This document shows, one piece after another, positions 1 to 4,534 of a stretch of DNA of 8,631 nucleotides. This DNA comes from Leptofilum sp050292445. Its GTDB lineage: Bacteria; Chloroflexota; Anaerolineae; Promineifilales; Promineifilaceae. Below the pieces are notes generated by a model. It searched no databases, was not told the DNA's origin, and saw only the letters and a program-made list of their open reading frames with translations. The position numbers were made by a program, and so were the translations under genes. The stretch covers positions 1 to 8,631 of the forward strand of contig JBNKLQ010000252.1 of assembly GCA_050292445.1 (NCBI GenBank). Reading direction: 5' to 3'. Within the stretch, counting starts at the first letter, position 1. Each line of letters opens with the position of its first letter.

Positions 1-689
1 TTGGGATTGGCGGCAATGTTACCCAGCGTATTAAACATCATATTCCCGCTGTAATCAGGAATGATGAGTTGGTTGTCTTTGACATGAACAAACCCTTTAT
101 TGCCGCCGCGATGCGAGGCATCGGCCCCACCTTCGGGATGCGTGGTGGCGATGAAAAACGTATCGGCCGTGGCAATCCACTCTATTTGTTCTGCTGACAG
201 GTCTGTGGTTGTGCTGCTGTCAGGCGGATCGCTGGTTAATGGGCGCATTGATAAAGAGCGTTTCTGGATGTATTTAGGACAGTTGGCGTACACCTGGTTG
301 GCATGAATGATAAACTCGTCATCGTGCCATACGGCCGTCCCGTTCAAACGCATCCGCCGCCGGGTGGCAAAGTCAATGGCCAAGAGACCCACATCCCCAC
401 CTGCCTGCAAGTTAGCCAGCAAGGGATCAGAAGCAGCGGGTACGACGCGAATCAGTAAGGTTTGCTCGTCCAAAGTGTGCATAAAAGGGGGCGAGCCAAC
501 GAGAAGTGAGGCCCACGGCCGTTTCTCTGCATCAGTTGACGCAATAATGGCAAACGGCCGTTCCTGTAAAAAATCGACAGCGGCGGGCAAAATGGTAGAC
601 TTGATACTCTGGCCCACGCGCGCTGCCATTTGCGCTACACCGGCCTGACGCTGCACAGCCATTTCGCCTGCATGAAAAACGTTGTTCAT
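1..689 (-). CDS. Pyridoxamine 5'-phosphate oxidase family flavoprotein (3' end beyond window)
   Basis: Open frame read from 689 down to the window edge, 229 complete residues and no stop, so the C-terminus is missing. It belongs to the split-barrel FMN-binding PPOX-like superfamily, whose members bind FMN or F420 and reduce or bind small substrates; the substrate cannot be read here. Seen: the N-terminal FHAGEMAVQRQAGV (5-18), RPFAIIAS (44-51) and RPWASLLVG (57-65) strands of the barrel, the family hallmark NCPKYIQKR (136-144), then GGADASHRGGNKGFV (187-201) and DYSGNMMFNTLGNI (212-225). The last two are typical of the long, about 300-residue, cytosolic subfamily. The ATG at 689 is preceded by GAGGAA at a normal distance. 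It follows the VOC gene on the same strand after 72 nt, so co-transcription is likely. It could equally be fused at its C-terminus to a ferredoxin-reductase module, as some relatives are; the edge hides this. Family assignment is firm, function open. Confidence 0.9.
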   Translation of the reverse strand, partial: MNNVFHAGEMAVQRQAGVAQMAARVGQSIKSTILPAAVDFLQERPFAIIASTDAEKRPWASLLVGSPPFMHTLDEQTLLIRVVPAASDPLLANLQAGGDVGLLAIDFATRRRMRLNGTAVWHDDEFIIHANQVYANCPKYIQKRSLSMRPLTSDPPDSSTTTDLSAEQIEWIATADTFFIATTHPEGGADASHRGGNKGFVHVKDNQLIIPDYSGNMMFNTLGNIAANP

Positions 690-710
690 ATTTGAATTCC
701 TCGCAATCAA

Positions 711-750
711 GTGCTGGGTGTGCGGACCTGTTTCTCCAAACACCCAACAC
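711..750. repeat. Intercistronic hairpin between VOC and PPOX-like genes
   Basis: Arms GTGCTGGGTGT (711-721) and ACACCCAACAC (740-750) pair over 11 positions with one mismatch that becomes a G-U wobble in RNA. The loop is 18 nt. It starts 11 nt past the VOC stop codon on the minus strand and lacks a following T-run, so it looks more like a processing, stability or partial-termination element than a full terminator. Confidence 0.5.
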
Positions 751-761
751 CGAAACCATTT

Positions 762-1208
762 CTAAAAAAATCCGCAGGTTGGCGCATCACCAGAGGGCGC
801 TGGTCGCCCGTCTGCACCTTGTGCGGCATACACTTCTAAACGAATACCATCCGGGTCTTCAAAGAAAATCCCGCCTGACGAGGCCCCTTCCGCGTGGGGC
901 ACAATGCCATCGTGATACAGTTTGGCGCCTAATTCACGCAGTTTGTTTTCAACGATTTTGACTTTATCAATATGGTCTACTGCAAAAGATAGGTGATGTA
1001 GCCCTGGTGTGCTGCTGGGAAAACGGCCGTTGCTTTGCTGCCACAACGTCAATACGGTTTCCCCTCCATTGGCCAAAAAAGCAAAGGTGCGATTGGCTTC
1101 AGTTGACTCGCCCGCCAGCTCAAAACCAAACACAGCCTGATAAAACTGCTTGGAACGCTGTAGGTCAGTGACATTAAGGCCAATATGGCCTGTGTTAAAG
1201 GTTGGCAT
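762..1208 (-). CDS. VOC (glyoxalase/bleomycin-resistance/dioxygenase fold) protein
   Basis: 148 residues of the vicinal-oxygen-chelate superfamily, cytosolic, with two beta-alpha-beta-beta-beta modules. Seen: first module from HIGLNVTDLQRSKQFYQAVF (8-27) to about 58, second from GLHHLSFAVDHI (69-80) to EDPDGIRLEVYA (117-128). Probable metal ligands are H8, H71 or H72 and E125, the usual VOC pattern, so a metal-dependent reaction or metal-assisted ligand binding is plausible. The tail GDAPTCGFF (140-148) is, from memory of relatives, shared by a specific VOC subgroup. An upstream in-frame ATG would add 19 residues, but the strong AAAAGGAG (1222-1215) sits correctly only for the tandem ATGs at 1211 and 1208. 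The 1208 start has the better spacing (6 nt) and gives the normal N-terminus. It is divergent from the CGNR regulator and upstream of the PPOX-like gene. Exact substrate unknown; glyoxalase I activity is not implied. Confidence 0.9.
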   Translation of the reverse strand: MPTFNTGHIGLNVTDLQRSKQFYQAVFGFELAGESTEANRTFAFLANGGETVLTLWQQSNGRFPSSTPGLHHLSFAVDHIDKVKIVENKLRELGAKLYHDGIVPHAEGASSGGIFFEDPDGIRLEVYAAQGADGRPAPSGDAPTCGFF

Positions 1209-1214
1209 CATTAA

Positions 1215-1222
1215 CTCCTTTT
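1215..1222 (-). promoter_or_regulatory. Ribosome binding site deciding the VOC start
   Basis: AAAAGGAG read on the minus strand. It lies 3 nt before the ATG at 1211 and 6 nt before the ATG at 1208. This rules out the longer frame beginning at 1265 and favours 1208. Confidence 0.7.
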
Positions 1223-1248
1223 CTAACTGTCTAAACAAAATTATGATG

Positions 1249-1275
1249 GTTAGAATTGTAATCAAAAATTCTAAC
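1249..1275. promoter_or_regulatory. Perfect inverted repeat, probable operator of the VOC/CGNR divergent pair
   Basis: GTTAGAATT (1249-1257), a 9-nt spacer, then AATTCTAAC (1267-1275): a perfect 9-bp dyad. It covers the -10 and almost all of the spacer of the minus-strand VOC promoter and abuts the shared -35. A third half-site TTCTAAC lies at 1221-1227, in the VOC leader just before its Shine-Dalgarno, and a weaker GTTAAAA occurs at 1297-1303 over the CGNR -10. The arrangement is that of a repressor or ligand-responsive operator. The adjacent CGNR protein is the obvious candidate reader; that link is inferred. Confidence 0.65.
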
Positions 1276-1282
1276 TTGTCAA
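1255..1282 (-). promoter_or_regulatory. Promoter of the VOC-PPOX unit
   Basis: On the minus strand a perfect TTGACA (-35, 1282-1277), 16 nt, then TACAAT (-10, 1260-1255). Predicted start near 1248 leaves a leader of about 40 nt holding the Shine-Dalgarno and one TTCTAAC half-site. The -35 overlaps that of the divergent CGNR promoter. Confidence 0.65.
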
Positions 1283-1304
1283 CTGCAACTTTGGTGGTTA
1301 AAAT
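1276..1304 (+). promoter_or_regulatory. Promoter of the CGNR regulator, leaderless arrangement
   Basis: TTGTCA (1276-1281), 17 nt, TAAAAT (1299-1304). Transcription would start about 7 nt after the -10, which is the A of the start codon at 1311. No purine-rich ribosome binding site is present between the -10 and the ATG, which fits a leaderless mRNA. Confidence 0.55.
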
Positions 1305-1310
1305 CTATTT

Positions 1311-1889
1311 ATGACTGAGCCACAATTTGACCACATTGGCGGACACCCTCTCATTGACTTTGTCAATACGGAAATTATGCGTGGGGGCCAACGGATAGAT
1401 TTACTGGCAAACAACGCAGATATTGTCGCCTGGCTGCTTGACGTCGGTTTGGTAACAGAAGCGGCCTTTCAATTTAACTGGCATGACGACCCGCATTTGC
1501 TGGCACAAGTTCGCACCTTTCGCCAGCAAATGCGGGAAATGTTAGCCACCATCGTGGCGGAGCAGCCTGTTGCGGGAAAAACAGTTGAGGTAATTAATGG
1601 CTGGTTAAACCACTGGCAGGGCCAGCCAAAATTGATCAGCCTCGACGATGCGTTTAAAACGACTTTTGCTTTTGTCTTTACAAAGACAGAGCAATTTTTA
1701 GCGCGCCTTGCTGCCGAAACGGCCGATTTCTTGACAACGGCGGACTTGAGTTATGTCAAGCGATGTGGCAATGACGAGTGCATTCGCTATTTTCTGGATA
1801 CCAGCAAAAATCATTCGCGGCGCTGGTGTTCTATGGAGGGCTGCGGCAATCGGATGAAAGCGCGGGCGCACTATGCCCGGAAACAGTGA
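1311..1889 (+). CDS. CGNR zinc-finger transcriptional regulator (ABATE domain)
   Basis: 192 residues, the usual length for this family. The N-terminal part (about 8-140, opening with GGHPLIDFVNT at 10-20) matches the ABATE domain, thought to sense a small ligand. The C-terminal part (about 148-192) is the CGNR zinc finger: C152 and C157, then C173 and C178 as metal ligands, with the diagnostic CGNR at 178-181 followed by the basic RMKARAHYARK helix expected to touch DNA. Family members are cytosolic DNA-binding regulators often encoded beside VOC or other detoxification genes. Here the gene is divergent from a VOC gene with only 102 nt between starts, containing a perfect dyad. The simplest reading is control of that unit and of itself. 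No Shine-Dalgarno precedes the ATG, and the -10 ends 6 nt upstream, so translation probably starts on a leaderless transcript. Whether it represses or activates is not visible, though a dyad over the VOC -10 suggests repression. Confidence 0.9.
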   Translation: MTEPQFDHIGGHPLIDFVNTEIMRGGQRIDLLANNADIVAWLLDVGLVTEAAFQFNWHDDPHLLAQVRTFRQQMREMLATIVAEQPVAGKTVEVINGWLNHWQGQPKLISLDDAFKTTFAFVFTKTEQFLARLAAETADFLTTADLSYVKRCGNDECIRYFLDTSKNHSRRWCSMEGCGNRMKARAHYARKQ

Positions 1890-2068
1890 ATGGGTTGTTC
1901 GTAGACAGACCAGCAGATCGTTATCGTCTCATCTTCGTGCCAGATTTCGTAGGTGACCATGTCGTGTTCCCAGTGGGATGCCAGGTCTTGGTCGTGAACG
2001 TATTTGCCGATGCCGTTCCACATCTCTAGCAGCTCAGGGTATTCGTCGTATTCATCAAAAGTGCCCAC
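1871..2068 (-). CDS. Unrecognised small ORF or 3' remnant, 65 residues
   Basis: Minus-strand frame starting at a GTG (2068) and ending with TAG, overlapping the end of the CGNR gene tail-to-tail by 19 bp. The frame stays open for about 11 codons upstream to a TGA, reading WSRVAIQ before the GTG. There is no convincing Shine-Dalgarno, so either the start is weak or this is the 3' piece of a decayed gene. The product is acidic and rich in aromatic residues (FDEYDEYPELLEMW, 4-17; WEHDMVTYEIWHEDE, 33-47), with no signal peptide or membrane segment. Third-position choices (mostly C or G in Asp, Tyr, His and Asn codons) and the non-repetitive composition look like genuine coding sequence rather than chance. 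I do not recognise the family; a loose similarity in pattern to GyrI-like effector-binding C-termini is too weak to use. Confidence 0.4.
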   Translation of the reverse strand: MGTFDEYDEYPELLEMWNGIGKYVHDQDLASHWEHDMVTYEIWHEDETITICWSVYEQPIHCFRA

Positions 2069-2077
2069 CTGGATCGC

Positions 2078-2100
2078 GACTCGGCTCCAGGGGCCGAGTC
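2078..2100. repeat. GC-rich hairpin upstream of the peptidase promoter
   Basis: GACTCGGC (2078-2085) and GCCGAGTC (2093-2100) form a perfect 8-bp stem with a 7-nt loop. No T-run follows on either strand. It could be a weak end signal for the CGNR transcript, or a protein-binding dyad just upstream of the -35 at 2110. Confidence 0.45.
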
Positions 2101-2109
2101 AAGCCAATA

Positions 2110-2138
2110 TTTACAACGCGCCCTAGATTTGGCATAAT
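2110..2138 (+). promoter_or_regulatory. Probable promoter of the metallopeptidase gene
   Basis: TTTACA (2110-2115), 17 nt, CATAAT (2133-2138): five of six matches to each sigma-70-type box. Start near 2145 would give a leader of about 163 nt before the ATG at 2308, long enough for the secondary structure seen there. Confidence 0.45.
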
Positions 2139-2198
2139 GAGTCACACATCTCGGCCATCATTTTTCCCATCACAAGAAAACTTCCTTAAAAACCCCAC

Positions 2199-2210
2199 AA
2201 GGAGGTGATT
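2199..2210 (+). promoter_or_regulatory. Orphan strong Shine-Dalgarno in the peptidase leader
   Basis: AAGGAGGTGAT (2199-2209) complements the 16S rRNA 3' tail over 11 positions, far better than the real peptidase site. No ATG, GTG or TTG follows at usable distance. The only in-range frame would start at ATT (2213) and read four codons to TAG (2225-2227). It may be a ribosome standby site, the start of a minimal leader peptide, or chance. Confidence 0.4.
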
Positions 2211-2221
2211 CTATTCTTAAT

Positions 2222-2258
2222 AAATAGCTGCCCATTTTAAAATAAGACTCAGCTATTT
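2222..2258 (+). promoter_or_regulatory. Inverted repeat in the peptidase leader, possible alternative hairpins
   Basis: AAATAGCTG (2222-2230) and CAGCTATTT (2250-2258) are perfect 9-bp arms with a 19-nt spacer that itself contains the palindrome ATTTTAAAAT (2234-2243). The second arm can instead pair locally, CAGCT (2250-2254) with AGCTG (2260-2264). Two mutually exclusive structures upstream of a start codon are the geometry of a leader switch; function is inferred only. Confidence 0.45.
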
Positions 2259-2307
2259 GAGCTGATTCCCTGCGTAAATCCTTTTACATAGGAGCGAGGA
2301 AAACAAA

Positions 2308-4173
2308 ATGAAAGCAAAACTGATTCTTGTAACATTCTTTTTCTTGGGAATGTTATCTGTACCAACCACCTTGGCCGCAAACAATACACACTACGGGTTA
2401 ACTGCTGGAGAGCAGGTCACTTTTGAACAAAATGTACCTATAAATTTGGTATTCATTGGGTACGAACCGGGGGAAATAGATGAAGCGGATTTAATGGCAC
2501 AGTTACCGGCAACTTATGATCCAGTCGTGCGCTTCCCACAGTTTTATGGGCTACCCGGGCGCGATCTTGGTGTAGATTTTAACTTCAGTTACCGCACAAC
2601 ATATGCCAACACCAACTTTGAAAATCGCTTTTTCAACTATCTTCAGGCAGTTGGCCAACCCGGCGATATAACCGACTTCCAGCAATTCTATAACGATATG
2701 GTCAACAATGTACAAGATGTATCGGGGCCTGTTTTGTACATCGATGGACCTTCGGTAGAACAATGGCTCGAAAATCGTAGCAAGCGCTTTTTGGGTCTCG
2801 ATACCCAGAAGAGCTACACCATTTTCTTTATCAACTGGTACGGCCGTTCCGACTTCAACTATCATGTGTACAGTAAAACAGACGAGCCGGACCCGGACAC
2901 CGGGTATAACTTTGGTGAAATTCGTGCTTCTCGTCAAATGATTGCCTGGGGCGGCACGCACGGCCGTACCTGGTTCTATGACCTCTCTGCTGGGCCAGAA
3001 GCTTGGACAAACAATTTTGATGTAGACAACCCAGATTTAGACGGCGATGGTATAGAAGATTACCGGATGCCGCCTATCTGGGAATACACCGCAGGTGGCT
3101 ATCGCGATCCAGGTGCCCTCAGTACAGACCTTGGCCTGGTAGCGCGCTGGGTTGGTATCAACTTGCTGTTCACGCCGTCACCACTTTATGATCCGATGGT
3201 GACAGCCCCCGGTTTGTCTGGTGAAAAAGTTGCTTACGTCACCATGCTAGAAGATGATCCCGCCGATTCAGGTCTAAACTGGATCGATCCAATCGTCGTT
3301 CACCAAGAATTAGCATCCTTTGAACCCTACTACGACTGGCAAGTTGAATTAACCGACGTGAATCCAATTGACGCCGGCTCAGAACGCAGCTTCCGTATTT
3401 TCAATGGCCTGCTTATTGAAGACGATTGCTGGAACACCTATGGATCCACATTTGCCCAGCTGTTTTGCTACTACGATGCCAATCTATCCACTTACGTACC
3501 AGCATACGGACCAACCGATTACGTAGTACCTGTGTTTGCCTTCAATTCCACTGATGCCAACCATGCCTCTGGGCTTTTGGGCTTTGCCGATGACAACTGG
3601 ACTGATGGCACGCAAAGCTATGTCTTCCAGTTTGATACCCCATTCTTCCGTTCAATAGGATATGGTTTTTCTTCCACCACCGTTCACGAAGTTGGGCATC
3701 ACATTGGCCTCTCCCACCCACATGATGGGTATGATGCAGAAACTGGCATTGATTATGGACCTTCCGGTCCGTTCTACTTTGCCTGGTCTGGCAATGAAAG
3801 CGACTCCGTGATGCACTACCTGGCATTGAGCAATAGCTTTGGCCAGTTCAATCAAGATACGATGCACCGGTACAACTTTGCCGGTTTCATGAACTGGTCG
3901 AATGAACTGCTTGCCCAAATTGAAGCCCATCCTGATGCTGCTTCCGTGCAGGGGCTGGTGCGGCAGGCCAACAGCAATGCCGCTCGTGCCCATCAGCAGT
4001 TTGAGCGCTGGGATTATTTGTACGCAGCAACAAATGCGTATGAAGCTTATCTGGCACTCGCTACGGCAGCAGATGAGTTAGGCATTGTAACCAGTTCACC
4101 GGCAGCCCGGTTTGAATTACCAAGCGGCCTGGCTCCGCACGAAGGTGATCCCATCCGCTTCCCGAATAACTAG
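2308..4173 (+). CDS. Secreted metzincin-like zinc metallopeptidase
   Basis: 621 residues. Residues 1-23/24 form a signal peptide: KAK, a hydrophobic core LILVTFFFLGML, then cleavage near TLA|ANN, so the product is exported. The catalytic signature HEVGHHIGLSH (460-470) is HExxHxxGxxH: H460, H464 and H470 as zinc ligands, E461 as general base. The SVMHY at 500-504 fits the Met-turn with M502 under the zinc site, as in metzincins. At 238-251 DVDNPDLDGDGIED is an aspartate-rich calcium-loop motif like a thrombospondin type-3 repeat. C374 and C387 are the only cysteines and could form a disulfide. Residues about 535-595 are predicted mostly helical and Ala-rich. The long N-terminal region (about 30-230) is not one I recognise. 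No C-terminal anchor or sorting signal is seen, so it is probably released. GAGG 8 nt before the ATG supports the start. It has its own promoter and terminator, hence monocistronic. Protease activity is well supported; substrate and exact MEROPS family are not. Confidence 0.85.
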   Translation: MKAKLILVTFFFLGMLSVPTTLAANNTHYGLTAGEQVTFEQNVPINLVFIGYEPGEIDEADLMAQLPATYDPVVRFPQFYGLPGRDLGVDFNFSYRTTYANTNFENRFFNYLQAVGQPGDITDFQQFYNDMVNNVQDVSGPVLYIDGPSVEQWLENRSKRFLGLDTQKSYTIFFINWYGRSDFNYHVYSKTDEPDPDTGYNFGEIRASRQMIAWGGTHGRTWFYDLSAGPEAWTNNFDVDNPDLDGDGIEDYRMPPIWEYTAGGYRDPGALSTDLGLVARWVGINLLFTPSPLYDPMVTAPGLSGEKVAYVTMLEDDPADSGLNWIDPIVVHQELASFEPYYDWQVELTDVNPIDAGSERSFRIFNGLLIEDDCWNTYGSTFAQLFCYYDANLSTYVPAYGPTDYVVPVFAFNSTDANHASGLLGFADDNWTDGTQSYVFQFDTPFFRSIGYGFSSTTVHEVGHHIGLSHPHDGYDAETGIDYGPSGPFYFAWSGNESDSVMHYLALSNSFGQFNQDTMHRYNFAGFMNWSNELLAQIEAHPDAASVQGLVRQANSNAARAHQQFERWDYLYAATNAYEAYLALATAADELGIVTSSPAARFELPSGLAPHEGDPIRFPNN

Positions 4174-4194
4174 TTGTTCACCTTTTTAGATTAA

Positions 4195-4244
4195 GAAGGG
4201 TTTCTGCAACCATCGCAGAAACCCTTCCTCTACGCAAGTTTTTT
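4195..4244 (+). terminator. Terminator-like hairpin after the peptidase gene
   Basis: GAAGGGTTTCTGC (4195-4207) and GCAGAAACCCTTC (4215-4227) form a perfect 13-bp stem with a 7-nt loop, 21 nt past the peptidase stop. The six-T run (4239-4244) comes 11 nt after the stem, further than in a canonical intrinsic terminator, so termination may be imperfect or factor-assisted. Confidence 0.7.
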
Positions 4245-4263
4245 CTCCGTTTATGCAAGAGCG

Positions 4264-4380
4264 GTTGACAACGGCCGTTTGCTTTTGTGGCTTTTTGTGG
4301 CGGCGGTGGTGGCAACGGCCGTATTCTACCTGGGGTTGCGTCGGTATGAATCCGGCAGCGCCATCAATGTAAATGTTTAA
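4264..4380 (+). pseudogene. Possible C-terminal remnant of a membrane protein
   Basis: In this frame the DNA reads VDNGRLLLWLFVAAVVATAV, then FYLGLRRYESGSAINVNV and a TAA at 4378. This is a clean single transmembrane helix followed by a basic (LRRYE) flank and a short polar tail. There is no start codon or ribosome binding site, and the frame runs backwards into the terminator hairpin at 4195-4227, so it cannot be an intact gene. It may be the tail end of a deleted gene. Two ACGGCCGT copies lie inside it, 44 nt apart. Chance hydrophobic reading of a T/G-rich strand is a real alternative. Confidence 0.25.
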
Positions 4381-4534
4381 TCCGGTCACCTTTGCTGAAA
4401 ACAAAAAGGTCCACCAAAGATGTGAACTGTGCTCCAAGATCGATTTCGGCAACACCAATCTCTCTCTTCCAGTTGCTTCGTGGAACTTCCATTTTGCACC
4501 CCCGAACCCCATAGTTTTCCCTTATAATATGAAT
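4381..4534. other. Non-coding stretch before the LuxR regulator
   Basis: An in-frame ATG at 4373 would extend the LuxR protein by 54 residues across this stretch. That extension resembles no domain, has no Shine-Dalgarno, and precedes the family's normal N-terminus, so I treat it as non-coding. Apart from the TATAAT box at 4523-4528, nothing recognisable is seen here. Confidence 0.5.
4523..4528 (+). promoter_or_regulatory. -10 box of the LuxR regulator gene, leaderless arrangement
   Basis: A perfect TATAAT ends 6 nt before the ATG at 4535, so transcription is expected to begin at or next to that ATG. No Shine-Dalgarno is present. No good -35 stands at 16-18 nt; the nearest, TTGCAC at 4494-4499, is 23 nt away. 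The promoter therefore probably needs an activator. Confidence 0.5.

Larger units (their letters stand above)
1890..2307. other. Intergenic region between CGNR gene and peptidase gene
   Basis: 418 nt with no confidently identified gene. It contains, in order, the unrecognised minus-strand ORF (to 2068), an 8-bp-stem hairpin (2078-2100), a plausible plus-strand promoter (2110-2138), and an untranslated leader with an orphan strong Shine-Dalgarno (2199-2210), a 9-bp inverted repeat (2222-2258) and the real peptidase ribosome binding site GAGG (2296-2299). No clear terminator for the CGNR gene was found unless the 2078-2100 hairpin serves. Confidence 0.5.

Noticed and set aside
307..648. Plus-strand open frames opposite the PPOX-like gene
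   Set aside because: Low-complexity, Ser/Lys/Arg-rich frames antisense to a gene with clear family motifs.
1209..1265. Longer VOC start adding 19 residues
   Set aside because: The extension runs through the operator dyad, the -10 box and the ribosome binding site; the strong Shine-Dalgarno fits only the starts at 1211/1208.
2195..2215. Possible 3' end of a 16S rRNA gene on the minus strand
   Set aside because: Only the anti-Shine-Dalgarno tail matches; the flanking sequence has none of the conserved 16S 3' helix, so it is a Shine-Dalgarno-like sequence on the plus strand.
4271..4322. Two ACGGCCGT copies 44 nt apart as terminal repeats of a small mobile element
   Set aside because: The same octamer occurs throughout the window, the flanks differ, and there is no target-site duplication.
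4186..4512. 108-residue minus-strand open frame
   Set aside because: It reads through the terminator hairpin, has no recognisable domain or ribosome site, and has composition typical of a chance frame.
4373..4534. N-terminal extension of the LuxR regulator from an upstream ATG
   Set aside because: No ribosome binding site, no domain-like sequence, translates through a TATAAT box, and relatives begin at the MPETLLRTKL position.
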